A stretch of DNA of 64,000 bases from Victivallales bacterium (lineage in GTDB: Bacteria; Verrucomicrobiota; Lentisphaeria; Oligosphaerales; Oligosphaeraceae). The position numbers and the translations under genes are program-made. Location of the stretch: NCBI GenBank assembly GCA_017535315.1, contig JAFXUD010000062.1:124001-188000 (forward strand). Reading direction: 5' to 3'. This document shows positions 28,401 to 35,360 of this stretch, piece after piece (position 1 is the stretch's first letter; each line of letters opens with the position of its first letter). The notes under the pieces are model-generated. The model searched no databases. It was given only the letters and a program-made list of their open reading frames with translations, and had not been told where the DNA came from.

Positions 28401-28896
28401 ATTCCTCGGCGTCGTTCCAGTTCAAACGGTATTCCAGGGACATGGCGACATGATGCCATTCTGCGTCATCCTGCTTGAAAACATCAGGTGCCCGTGCATC
28501 AACGGCCCATTTCCCGTCAACCTTGCCATTTGCATAGAAAGTGTTTTTATACTTGCTCATGACAAAGACCCCTGGTTTGGCGAAAAAAGAATCCATAAGC
28601 ACGTTGGTATCGTCGTTTCCAGGCAGGTCCTCACGTCTGTAGAGTAGCATGAAGGTGTAGTTTTTGCTAACGTCAAAGTCCTCAGTACCCTCCACGATAA
28701 CCTTGCTGGTACGCCCGTCCATCTTCAGGATTTCGCCACTGGTTTCAACCTTACCCTGAATTTGCGCCGCATACTGACTGTCCGTCCCCAAATTGGGCAC
28801 CCTTCCATTTTCCGCCTTGGAAAAATCAAAGCGCATCAAAGGCTCTGCCGCTATGCAGAAAATGGAGGCAACGATAAATGCAAGTATGCTTCTCAT
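25453..28896 (-). CDS. Large secreted LamG-like/DUF6259-like carbohydrate-active protein
   Basis: 1147 residues. Signal peptide MRSILAFIVASIFCIAAEP. Residues about 20-235 form a concanavalin-like LamG domain (FDFSKAENGRVPNLG; WHHVAMSLEYRL; GGEIADARVYEGVLSLAEI). A beta-rich linker follows, then from about 570 a barrel-like region of the DUF6259 type with DVWYWWEQGIGTHL, MPYMDGRLWAE and GLNGLYIDQLGAG, where the Asp on the YIDQ strand is a candidate catalytic residue, and VLSTEDAVEQF. DUF6259 proteins are predicted glycosidases without a firmly known substrate. Good SD AGGAGGT. The ATG overlaps the TGA of the preceding gene (ATGA), so the two are translationally coupled. Confidence 0.75.
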   Translation of the reverse strand: MRSILAFIVASIFCIAAEPLMRFDFSKAENGRVPNLGTDSQYAAQIQGKVETSGEILKMDGRTSKVIVEGTEDFDVSKNYTFMLLYRREDLPGNDDTNVLMDSFFAKPGVFVMSKYKNTFYANGKVDGKWAVDARAPDVFKQDDAEWHHVAMSLEYRLNWNDAEEWVEYVFYKDGVSCGKYQFKNVRLDKGKSLLEIGFNSVMGPPWSLGGEIADARVYEGVLSLAEIREIVLAQKLAKPAFTVEYKLTEDEERQLSAKGLAPEIQSAIRNLAIVVTPHYDWRAIMADAPKALQVLDGGESCLVLVNVDGHVGICSWYDRKAKRELLKGNNAFVNWTLEHWKKAGDGTMKSSHLELFEAIDGRVSSRLEEPPKRDASGKWHFDIQYDSDSLALSARSSFAFDGKRLEFTHKAASLKAGQTLHSVLYPKCSLRQLGENDALVVPEGSGVVYENPCVNNVRYATYYPRSVCSMQFCSYYDQAGGVYIATQDPWARRKEMLFIGAPGRLDGSIAWRVPYDNPGQPNEFDTSTSAVLELFRGDWYDAGLIYKADVAAMKADWWIPKLPKTTSRKDIMGNCIWVNANYSGKIPDELFALKDYLGQNFYVGDVWYWWEQGIGTHLSPTMRATPEWIEYVKVLKEHGLCTMPYMDGRLWAEKDRRGEDWMYSKFGHRMNIVSDGKPVREMYKNPCDTLCPATPEYQEHFFEFIRTITMQGLNGLYIDQLGAGLPPPCHVASHGHRYAEWFSSYRDGYAKLLRRLRDYWSSQGKEMVLSTEDAVEQFCTLLDIYQPYRWIHENQVPLFPLVYSGRIQFYNRHAMTTGARFQTTAEQLLNSEQPGIFMPTELLAPPNHELRRYAKRLAWTRHALLDFFNAGQMARQPVMLREMPRIRRFWDKFGTHFVTKPQVQCAAWDYGETRIVILINTEATPHSNVVRFELPSKQCKIEILSCDAATSSITIISDMAELEFTLNPRMLMLMVAYPESKRPQALMAKIEEDFVKVRETLSEPDPFVKHDWPDTEPIDATKGANFIDSAFIQGCRASRELGRIDFVSYATLCPGTVDFGDSPKKELVVEVACGEPKGGELKLFLDGVDAENLYGELEIDRNFKTATWNAFEERRIVFRKPVSGQHKLILFVPGKGFCNLRSWRAE

Positions 28897-29642
28897 TTGT
28901 TTACCTCCTGTGCTGTTTTGTCAAAGCAGAGCCGTGTCTCGAATCGCAGTTCCGTGGAGTCGGCAGACCATTTTTGCTGCCCTATTGCATCTTTGAGATA
29001 CAGAAAAGTGTTTTCGGCTGGCTCCCTGCGAAGAAACACAGGATGGTCACCCAGCCGCAAATCCATGGAGGAATGATGCAGATGGGCTGGCTCTTGCTTT
29101 AAGTCCTCGTTGTATCGGAGGGCGGTTTTCAGCTCTACTTTGCCATATCGCTCAAAGGGAAGATAACGCCATCGGAGGGAGCAAAGTTCGACATCATAGG
29201 TGATACCGCTTTTTTTGCGGAGCAGCACCGTGATGTCAATCTCGCCGCTGCCACGCTCAAGTTCATAGCGGTAAATGGCCTCGACATTGTCATCAGGCTT
29301 GTTGAACGGTGATTTGCCATAGCAGAAATTTCCCTGACATTCGATGATGAATCGCAAGGCATTGTTTTCAATTACTCTGAACGTCGCCCATCGCTCCTCC
29401 CTTAAATAGGCTGTCATCTTGTCATGGACGATGCTGTCTGCAAAGACGAAGAACGGAAACTCAGCATCGTCTGCACTTTTGAACCAAACGGGAAACATGC
29501 ACCCCTGGAAGAAGGTGCATTTCAACACCCCCGTGTCAACCTCCCAGTGTTTGGTGGCGGAATCATATCGACCTAGATCCGCCAAGGCGGACATACAAGC
29601 CAAAAGAAGCAAAAAAAAGTGCTTGCCTAGTGTTGCTTTCAT
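28893..29642 (-). CDS. Secreted hypothetical protein coupled to the DUF6259-like protein
   Basis: 249 residues from the ATG at 29642, which gives a clean signal peptide (MKATLGKHFFLLLLACMSALADLG); an upstream in-frame start at 29717 would bury it. The mature part is beta-rich (WEVDTGVLKCTFFQGCMFPVWF; LRFIIECQGNFCYG; GEIDITVLLRKKSGITYDVEL), like the N-terminal sandwich domain of several polysaccharide-degrading enzymes. No catalytic motif was recognised. Its stop overlaps the start of the 1147-residue protein, so the pair probably works on the same substrate outside the cytoplasm. Confidence 0.65.
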   Translation of the reverse strand: MKATLGKHFFLLLLACMSALADLGRYDSATKHWEVDTGVLKCTFFQGCMFPVWFKSADDAEFPFFVFADSIVHDKMTAYLREERWATFRVIENNALRFIIECQGNFCYGKSPFNKPDDNVEAIYRYELERGSGEIDITVLLRKKSGITYDVELCSLRWRYLPFERYGKVELKTALRYNEDLKQEPAHLHHSSMDLRLGDHPVFLRREPAENTFLYLKDAIGQQKWSADSTELRFETRLCFDKTAQEVNK

Positions 29643-29786
29643 ATAGAGTGCCTCATTGGAAGGAATAAGAGTATAGTCAGTTGAAGAATGAGATCTCCCC
29701 GTTATGGCTTGGGGCAAATTTAGCCTATTTTGAGGAGCTTGTCAAGTAGATTCCTTTTAATTCAACGCTTTACTTTCCAAGGGGAG

Positions 29787-29828
29787 TTTGCGGAAGCCGC
29801 AAAGCGGTTGCGCACGCTGTGCGCAACC
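29787..29828. repeat. Two adjacent perfect hairpins in a divergent gap
   Basis: TTTGCGG-AAG-CCGCAAA (29787-29803) and GGTTGCGCAC-GCT-GTGCGCAACC (29806-29828) stand side by side. They lie in the 410-base gap 29643-30052 between divergent genes. The remainder of that gap is A/T-rich and holds the promoter and palindromes listed separately. Confidence 0.8.
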
Positions 29829-29860
29829 ATGCGTAACATAGCTATTTTGTTTTTTGCCTC

Positions 29861-29888
29861 TTGATTATCTGCCATATTCGATTATAAT
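29861..29888 (+). promoter_or_regulatory. Candidate sigma-70 promoter for the AAA/DUF234 ATPase
   Basis: TTGATT at 29861-29866 and a perfect TATAAT at 29883-29888 are separated by 16 bases. The expected start of transcription is near 29895, so the two CCCCTAAA palindromes would be in the leader RNA. Confidence 0.6.
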
Positions 29889-29904
29889 ATGCATTGTCAA
29901 TTAC

Positions 29905-29994
29905 TTCCCCTAAATAGCAAAACGCAGATTAGGGGAAAGATTTTTACAGATTGTTTTTATTTCCCCTAAATTGAAGAATACACTTTAGGGGAAA
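29905..29994. promoter_or_regulatory. Pair of CCCCTAAA palindromes upstream of the AAA/DUF234 ATPase
   Basis: First palindrome: TTCCCCTAA / TTAGGGGAA (29905-29913 and 29929-29937). Second: TTTCCCCTAAA / TTTAGGGGAAA (29960-29970 and 29984-29994, exact 11-base arms, 13-base spacer). The common core and similar spacing suggest two operator sites or two RNA hairpins controlling the gene starting at 30053. Confidence 0.65.
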
Positions 29995-30052
29995 TCATAG
30001 TTTGGGGCACAATTACAAATAATTAGCATTTTCTTTTGAGCTAGAGGGTGTT

Positions 30053-31489
30053 ATGTTTTTTGGCAGAGAAGAGCAAATTGAACAACTGCAAAACCTTATG
30101 TGCAAACAGAATGCCTCGCTTGTAACGTGCAGAGGGCGTCGGCGCATAGGCAAAAGCACGCTCATAGAGGTTTTTGCCGAGCGTTCAGGATGCCGATTCA
30201 TCAAAATCGAAGGGCGTCGTCCATTTAAAAGCTTGTCGAACGAAGATGAGCTTGTAACGTTCGCGCAGCAGTTGGCCGACCAGACGGAAGCAGAAAACAC
30301 TCCCCCAGCCAGTTGGATGGATGCGTTCCGACGGTTGAACGCGCAGCTTCACAACGATAAATATACGGTAGTTTTGCTTGATGAAGTCTCCTGGCTGGCA
30401 CATTATGACAAATGCTTTGCCGATGACCTGAAGATTGCCTGGGACAACCTCTTCAAAAAGCATAATCGACTGATGCTTGTCCTGTGCGGCAGCGTGTCAA
30501 GTTGGTTGCGGGACAACATCATCGATAATGGGGCCTTTATGGGACGCCGTTCGTTGGACATTGTCGTCAAGGAGCTACCCCTAAAAGATTGCGTAAAATT
30601 TTGGGGCAAGACAGCTTTGCGCATTGATTCTCGTGAAATCATTGACGTGCTGTCGGTTACAGGTGGCATTCCACGGTATCTTGAAGAGATTGACCCCTCT
30701 TGTTCCGCCGAGGAGAACATACGCCGCCTTTGTTTTCGTCCAAACAGTGTATTGCGAACTGATTTTGATGAGATGTTCCAGGATGTGATAGCGTTGGAAC
30801 AGAATTTTACTGGAAGTGTTCTGCGGGTTCTTGCAGAAGGCTCCAGGACAGGGACTGAAATTGCGCAGGAACTCAAACAGGCGAAGGGGGGACGCGTTTC
30901 CGCTGTCCTTGACAGACTGGTGGAAGCTGGTCTGGTGGCGGCGGATGATTCCCTGAATCCAGAGACGGGGAAAAAGGCACGTGAGGTGCGATACAGACTG
31001 AAGGACAACTATTCCCGCTTTTATCTTCGGTACATCGAGCCTATGAAAAGCATCATTGACGCTGGGACGTTTGACTTGGTGACCTTGGAAGCCCTTGAGG
31101 GAATTGACTCGGTGATGGGCCTTGCCTTTGAGAATATGGTAATCAACAATTACCGAGAGCTGATTCCAACACTTAACCTCAAGGGAACAATTATCACGTC
31201 CGCCTCGCCTTACCGCCGAAAAGCCACCAATGGGAAACGAGGAAGGAAAGGATGCCAGATTGATCTTCTCATACAGACCAGACGCACCATTTATATTGTT
31301 GAAGTCAAACGACGCAAAGAGATTGGACGCGAGGTCATTGACGAAGTTGATGCAAAAGTCAGCGCATTGTCACGCCCCCAGGGTGTGTCGATTCGCACAG
31401 CACTTGTATATGACGGCCATCTTTCCGCCACCGTTGCTGCCGATGGCTATTTTGATGCGATTGTTCCGTTCAGCAACCTCCTGTCTTGA
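30053..31489 (+). CDS. AAA-family ATPase with C-terminal DUF234 (nuclease-like) domain
   Basis: 478 residues. FFGREEQIEQL opens the ATPase, with Walker A as CRGRRRIGKSTLI (near residues 25-35) and Walker B as YTVVLLDEVSWLAHYD. A winged-helix region follows (TGTEIAQELKQAKGGRVSAVLDRLVEAGLV), then the C-terminal DUF234 domain with CQIDLLIQ and YIVEVKRRKEI, a D...ExK pattern of PD-(D/E)xK nucleases. Such ATPases are common in archaea, spirochaetes and Bacteroidetes, often as isolated genes with variable distribution, and their role is unknown. SD GAGGG precedes the ATG. It is isolated on its strand and has its own promoter and palindromes. Confidence 0.88.
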   Translation: MFFGREEQIEQLQNLMCKQNASLVTCRGRRRIGKSTLIEVFAERSGCRFIKIEGRRPFKSLSNEDELVTFAQQLADQTEAENTPPASWMDAFRRLNAQLHNDKYTVVLLDEVSWLAHYDKCFADDLKIAWDNLFKKHNRLMLVLCGSVSSWLRDNIIDNGAFMGRRSLDIVVKELPLKDCVKFWGKTALRIDSREIIDVLSVTGGIPRYLEEIDPSCSAEENIRRLCFRPNSVLRTDFDEMFQDVIALEQNFTGSVLRVLAEGSRTGTEIAQELKQAKGGRVSAVLDRLVEAGLVAADDSLNPETGKKAREVRYRLKDNYSRFYLRYIEPMKSIIDAGTFDLVTLEALEGIDSVMGLAFENMVINNYRELIPTLNLKGTIITSASPYRRKATNGKRGRKGCQIDLLIQTRRTIYIVEVKRRKEIGREVIDEVDAKVSALSRPQGVSIRTALVYDGHLSATVAADGYFDAIVPFSNLLS

Positions 31490-31528
31490 GAATCTAGAGA
31501 AAAGGGAAAAGTAATATCATCAACGCAG

Positions 31529-31556
31529 TTGTCATTTGTTATTCTTATGATATAAT
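31529..31556 (+). promoter_or_regulatory. Candidate sigma-70 promoter for the M24-mraZ pair
   Basis: TTGTCA (31529-31534), a 16-base spacer, then a consensus TATAAT (31551-31556). This lies 71 bases before the M24 start codon at 31627. Confidence 0.7.
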
Positions 31557-31562
31557 AACCAT

Positions 31563-31600
31563 TGGATATTTGTTTTTAACATGGATATTTGTTTTTAACA
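31563..31600 (+). repeat. Exact 19-bp tandem duplication in the M24-mraZ leader
   Basis: The unit TGGATATTTGTTTTTAACA occurs at 31563-31581 and immediately again at 31582-31600, just downstream of the promoter TATAAT and before the SD AAGGAG. Confidence 0.9.
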
Positions 31601-31626
31601 ACCACCTGCAAATTAAGGAGAGCATT

Positions 31627-32802
31627 ATGGGGTATCTTATAGCCAGTGAAGCAGAAGCCAGACTCGCGAAAGTCCGTGAAATCATGGAGAAAGAGTCGTT
31701 GGACATCACGTTGATTTACTATGATGAATCGAACATCGGTAATGGCTGGTATCTTACGGGCTGGTGCCCTCAGTTTGAGAGCGGCGCCGTTCTGATTCCG
31801 CGCAAGGGTGCCCCGATGCTGCTGGGCGGTCCCGAAAGCGAGCCTTTCGCCAAACAGGACAGCGCCATCAGCGAGACACGCAACTTCCCCGTTTTCATGG
31901 TGCCAGATGAGGAGTATCCCGCCGCCACCATCATCGACTTCCCGAAACTCTTTGCCGAGCTGAAGGTGAGCGTCGGCGACATCAGGCGCATCGGCCTGGT
32001 CGGGGCAGGGCGCATGCCGCACGAGTGCTATGTTGGCATCGAGCAGGGTTTCAAAGGCTGCCAGCTGGTCGATATCACCGAGGCCTTCCTCAATTTGCGC
32101 TATCACAAGTCCCCATGGGAAATCAAGCAGATACGCTCCGCGTTCCTGCTGGCGGATGCCTGCTATGATGCCATGAAGGCGGCCATCAAGCCAGGAGCCT
32201 CTGAAATCCAGGTTGCCGCGGCGGGCGAATACGCGGCGCGCAGCAAGGGCGCAACGGGCTTCGGCTTCTCCGCCATCGTCGGTAGCGGTATCCGCTCCAA
32301 CGCCGTCGTCCCCACCGCCACCACGAAGATCATGCCTGACGGCGAGACCGTGATGATTGGCATGGCTCCCAAGGTGAACGGCTATGCGGGCGTTATGGGG
32401 GACTACCTCCCCGTCAACGGCGAATATACCGCCAGGCAGAAGGAGTGCCTAAAGTATCTCCGCGAGGCTTTCTGCCTCACCAAGGAGATGCTGAAGCCTG
32501 GCTTGGTCGGCAAGGAGATTGATGCGCCCGCCCGCAAGTACTTCAGCAAGCTCGGCTTCTCCAACTACCTCGTCTGCCCATTCGTGCATACCATCGGCCT
32601 GCTGGAGGCGGAGGCTCCCTTCTTCGGTCCCAACAGCACCGACGTCCTGAAGCCAGGCATGACCGTCTGCGTCGATGTCTCCTTCTTTGGGCATCCAGAA
32701 TTCAACGGCTCGCGCATCGAGACAGGCTATGAAATTACCGAGAATGGCCCTGTTGCCTTCAGTGCGAAGATGGACGCCATTCACACCAACCTGAACATCT
32801 GA
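31627..32802 (+). CDS. M24-family (Xaa-Pro aminopeptidase/creatinase-like) protein
   Basis: 391 residues from the ATG at 31627 (SD AAGGAG). An N-terminal creatinase-type domain (residues 1-150; ESNIGNGWYLTGWCPQF) is followed by a pita-bread domain (FGFSAIVGSGIRSN; YLVCPFVHTIGLLEAEAP; VCVDVSFFGHPEFNGSRIETGYEI). Of the usual metal ligands only the His in FVHTIG and the final Glu in RIETGYE are clear. The Asp of the normal LVLxDxG strand appears to be replaced (VMIGMAPK) and the penultimate Glu is Asp or absent. It may therefore be a metal-free hydrolase like creatinase rather than an aminopeptidase. Its TGA overlaps the MraZ ATG. Confidence 0.8.
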   Translation: MGYLIASEAEARLAKVREIMEKESLDITLIYYDESNIGNGWYLTGWCPQFESGAVLIPRKGAPMLLGGPESEPFAKQDSAISETRNFPVFMVPDEEYPAATIIDFPKLFAELKVSVGDIRRIGLVGAGRMPHECYVGIEQGFKGCQLVDITEAFLNLRYHKSPWEIKQIRSAFLLADACYDAMKAAIKPGASEIQVAAAGEYAARSKGATGFGFSAIVGSGIRSNAVVPTATTKIMPDGETVMIGMAPKVNGYAGVMGDYLPVNGEYTARQKECLKYLREAFCLTKEMLKPGLVGKEIDAPARKYFSKLGFSNYLVCPFVHTIGLLEAEAPFFGPNSTDVLKPGMTVCVDVSFFGHPEFNGSRIETGYEITENGPVAFSAKMDAIHTNLNI

Positions 32803-33221
32803 TGCATTTCTACGGCTGCACATCATCTGAACTTGACCAGGGCGGACGTATCAAGCTCCCGCTCTGGGTGCAAGGGGCCTTCTCGGAAATAGGCAAATCC
32901 GAAGTGATGCTCTATTGCCTGCCTGAGGGATGTCTGGCGGTCTTTCCGCTCTCCCAATGGCAGGAGTATCGCCAACATCCTTCACAACTCAATGAACTTC
33001 AGGAGCTTGCGTATCGCCGTCATGAGCGGTTGGTGGGCGCAAGGTCATTTCCTGGCGAAATCAGCAGCCAAGGACGTTTGCAGTTGCCAGAGCACCTGAT
33101 GGAGGCTGCCTCCCTGAAAAAGGATAGCATGGTTGTGCTTGTCGGCGCGGAAAAGTGGTTTGAGATTTGGAGCCAAGAGCGCTGGGAGCATGAACAAAAG
33201 CAATTAGTGGTTAGTGATTAG
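32802..33221 (+). CDS. mraZ: MraZ-like SpoVT/AbrB-fold transcriptional regulator
   Basis: 139 residues, the standard MraZ length. It has the two repeats with the diagnostic D-x3-R or equivalent: LDQGGRIKLP in the first half and ISSQGRLQLP in the second, where the usual Asp is Ser. MraZ normally heads the dcw cell-division cluster and represses it. Here no rsmH, ftsL or mur genes follow. It instead overlaps the M24-like gene by one base (TGATG), so it is translated with it. It may be a paralogue with another target. The last codons run into a TTAGTGGTTAGTGATTAG repeat-like tail. Confidence 0.8.
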   Translation: MHFYGCTSSELDQGGRIKLPLWVQGAFSEIGKSEVMLYCLPEGCLAVFPLSQWQEYRQHPSQLNELQELAYRRHERLVGARSFPGEISSQGRLQLPEHLMEAASLKKDSMVVLVGAEKWFEIWSQERWEHEQKQLVVSD

Positions 33222-33300
33222 GGATTAGGGTTTAGGGTTGTAAGCGAGCAATAACATAGCTCACGGTATTTATTCACTAACTACTAACCGCTCGCCACTA
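33205..33300. repeat. Inverted-repeat tail after mraZ
   Basis: TAGTGGTTAGTGA (33205-33217) pairs with TCACTAACTACTA (33274-33286), and GCGAGC (33244-33249) pairs with GCTCGC (33290-33295). The left arm also encodes the last MraZ residues. No T-run follows, so it is not a classic terminator. Confidence 0.55.
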
Positions 33301-33412
33301 GAGGAACTCTCGAAGCCCTTGCCTACTGGAAAGTCAAGCGATTTGTGTTATATTAACGTATATGTTTTTTACTGAAATTGTTTTCAACCATTAAACAAGA
33401 GGAGACAGCAGT

Positions 33413-34426
33413 ATGCGTTTTGGAAGATTTGCAGCCATTCTAATGGCGTGTGGCCTTGGTTTTACGGCCACTGCCGACCAGCTTAAGCTCGCCAATGGTT
33501 CCGTCATTGTCGGTACCATTGAGCAGATTTTTGAAGGCAAAGTCAAAATCAAGACCGACTTTGCGGGTGATTTGACCATTGATCAGGCTAAAATTGAGTC
33601 CATCAAAACCGATGCGAATGTGAACATGGCTACCGCCAGTGGCAAATCTCAGGGCAAAATCACAGAGGCGACTCCTGTGGCTGGCGTCACCGCTCTTTGG
33701 CCGATGGGTGCCGCAGATCCCACCCTTCCCAAGCCTCCCGAAGGCCGCAAGTGGAAGTATGAGGCCAGCATTGATATCACGGGCAAAACAGGCAACACCG
33801 AAAGGGCCTCCCAGGGTGCTGGTTTCAAGGCCACAATGACAGGTCCCGTCGATAGGCTCCTGCTCTATGTCAACGGCGCCCACACTCGTGAAAACCACGA
33901 AACTACGGAAAAGGAGTTCATCTTTGGGGCTGACTACGAGCACCGCATTGCCGAATCCTCCCACACCTGGTATGTTCGCAGCGAATATGAGTACGACAAA
34001 ATCAATGACCTTGACCCCAGCATCACCAGTGCCGCTGGTTATGGCTGGTATGTTGTTGACAAGGATGACCTGAAAGTTCGGTTCCGCCTTGGTCTCTCCC
34101 ATATTTACAAACACTATGCGAGCGATCGTGATACCGACAGCAGCGTAGGTGCAGAGGCCAATTACCACCATGAAATCAAGATTGATGAGTTCCTGCTTTT
34201 CAAGAAGCTGGGTACCCTTGTCACCGATGTCACCTACACCCCCTCCTTTGAGGACATGGATGACTACCGTATCCTGCATGAAAGTTCGCTTTCCATGCCT
34301 TTGGGCGGCTCCAAATTCTGGGTGCTTAAGATTGGTGTCACCAATGACTACCACAGCCAGGTTGCTCCGGAAACAAAACGTCTTGACACGACCTATTTCG
34401 CCAAACTCGTCCTTTCCTGGGAATAA
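33413..34426 (+). CDS. DUF481-family outer-membrane beta-barrel protein
   Basis: 337 residues with a signal peptide (MRFGRFAAILMACGLGFTATA). An early segment DQLKLANGSVIVGTIEQIFEGKVKIKTDFAGDLTI is the short SH3-like prefix seen in many DUF481 proteins. The rest alternates strands (WKYEASIDITGKTGNTERASQG; HTWYVRSEYEYDKIND; RFRLGLSHIYKHY) and ends with FAKLVLSWE, where a terminal aromatic-containing strand suits outer-membrane insertion. DUF481 (YdiY-like) proteins are salt- or acid-induced barrels of unknown function in E. coli. Strong SD (AGAGGAG). It is monocistronic, with a strong terminator behind it. Confidence 0.85.
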   Translation: MRFGRFAAILMACGLGFTATADQLKLANGSVIVGTIEQIFEGKVKIKTDFAGDLTIDQAKIESIKTDANVNMATASGKSQGKITEATPVAGVTALWPMGAADPTLPKPPEGRKWKYEASIDITGKTGNTERASQGAGFKATMTGPVDRLLLYVNGAHTRENHETTEKEFIFGADYEHRIAESSHTWYVRSEYEYDKINDLDPSITSAAGYGWYVVDKDDLKVRFRLGLSHIYKHYASDRDTDSSVGAEANYHHEIKIDEFLLFKKLGTLVTDVTYTPSFEDMDDYRILHESSLSMPLGGSKFWVLKIGVTNDYHSQVAPETKRLDTTYFAKLVLSWE

Positions 34427-34452
34427 TGAGATGGCTTAGTTGCTAGTGTAAA

Positions 34453-34486
34453 AGGGGGGCATCCCGTGATGCCCCCTATTGTATTT
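34453..34486 (+). terminator. Rho-independent terminator after the DUF481 gene
   Basis: The stem GGGGGCAT / ATGCCCCC has the loop CCCGTG (34463-34468) and is followed by TATTGTATTTTT. It separates the DUF481 gene from the EIIA and V-ATPase operon. Confidence 0.85.
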
Positions 34487-34527
34487 TTCTCCACGGGAAA
34501 TTTCAATGGGAAATCGGTGAGGATATT

Positions 34528-34995
34528 ATGTTAATATCGGAAGTTCTAACTCCCTCTCTCATAAAGCTGAATGTTGAAGCTAAGACGAAGGAGGAGCTTT
34601 TTGAGGAGATGGTGCAGCTTTTTGTCAGCGCTGGAATCATCGCGGACCGCGAGGCGGCGGTGATGGCGCTGATTGAGCGCGAGCAGAAGATGTCCACGGG
34701 CATCGCCCCAGACTTTGCTCTTCCACATGGCAAAATCATGGGCATCAAGGGGGTCGTCATGGCTCTGGGCATCATCCGCGATGGAATGGACTTTGATTCG
34801 CTTGACGACGAGCCCGTCCACGTCGTCTTGACCCTCTTCTCTGAAGTTGGAAATCCAGGCCCCCACATCGAGGCGCTTTCGGAAATCAGCAGGCTGATTG
34901 AGATACCTGGTTTGCTGGAGAGCATCAAGGAAGCTGCTTCTGCCGAGGAGATCATTCGCATCATCAAGAAAGAAGAGCTTCCAGAGGAAGCGTAG
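34528..34995 (+). CDS. PTS EIIA type-2 (PtsN/FruA-like) domain protein
   Basis: 155 residues, the size of a stand-alone EIIA-Ntr/Fru domain. ALIEREQKMSTGIAPDFALPHGK contains the phospho-accepting His67. A second region with VHVVLTLFSEVGNPGPHIEALSEISRL completes the fold. No sugar permease is encoded nearby, so a regulatory PtsN-type role is more likely than transport. SD GAGGA precedes the ATG. It is the first gene of the V-ATPase operon, ending six bases before the stalk-subunit gene, so its phosphorylation state could link carbon or nitrogen status to the pump (inference). Confidence 0.9.
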   Translation: MLISEVLTPSLIKLNVEAKTKEELFEEMVQLFVSAGIIADREAAVMALIEREQKMSTGIAPDFALPHGKIMGIKGVVMALGIIRDGMDFDSLDDEPVHVVLTLFSEVGNPGPHIEALSEISRLIEIPGLLESIKEAASAEEIIRIIKKEELPEEA

Positions 34996-35000
34996 CGGCT

Positions 35001-35318
35001 ATGGATGACATCCTGAAAAGAATGTTGGCTGTGGAGCGGGAGGCCGACAATATCGTCTCATCCTCGCGTCTTGAAGCCAAAGTCATACTTGAGGAAGCGC
35101 GTCGCAAGGCAAATGAGCTTCTCGCGGATGCGCAGGTTGCTCTGGCGAGAGAGGTCGAGACTTTCGTGAAAGAGAAGCTAGCTGCCGCTGAAAACAACAA
35201 GGCAGCCAGCTTGGAGGAGGCCGACAGAAAAATGGTTGAGAAGGTTGCAGAATTTAAAAAAGCGGTCAATTCCCACTTGCAGGAAATCGTGCAGGTCCTC
35301 CTCTTCCCAGCACCTTGA
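35001..35318 (+). CDS. V-type ATPase peripheral-stalk subunit (G/H type)
   Basis: 105 residues, almost entirely one charged amphipathic helix (MLAVEREADNIVSSSRLEAK; LLADAQVALAREVETFVKEK; ASLEEADRKMVEKVAEFKK). The Ala/Glu/Lys-rich coiled coil and the position just ahead of subunits C and I fit the short stalk subunit that pairs with subunit E. It lacks a membrane segment. Confidence 0.78.
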   Translation: MDDILKRMLAVEREADNIVSSSRLEAKVILEEARRKANELLADAQVALAREVETFVKEKLAAAENNKAASLEEADRKMVEKVAEFKKAVNSHLQEIVQVLLFPAP

Positions 35319-35360
35319 TTATGCTATACGTTTACCCATGCTGTGCATTTTTGTAGTACT

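Noticed and set aside
33205-33240. TTAGGG-like tandem after mraZ (TTAGGGATTAGGGTTTAGGG), resembling eukaryotic telomere repeats.
   Set aside because: Only three imperfect units at the end of a bacterial gene; better explained as part of a TTAGTGG-type inverted repeat.
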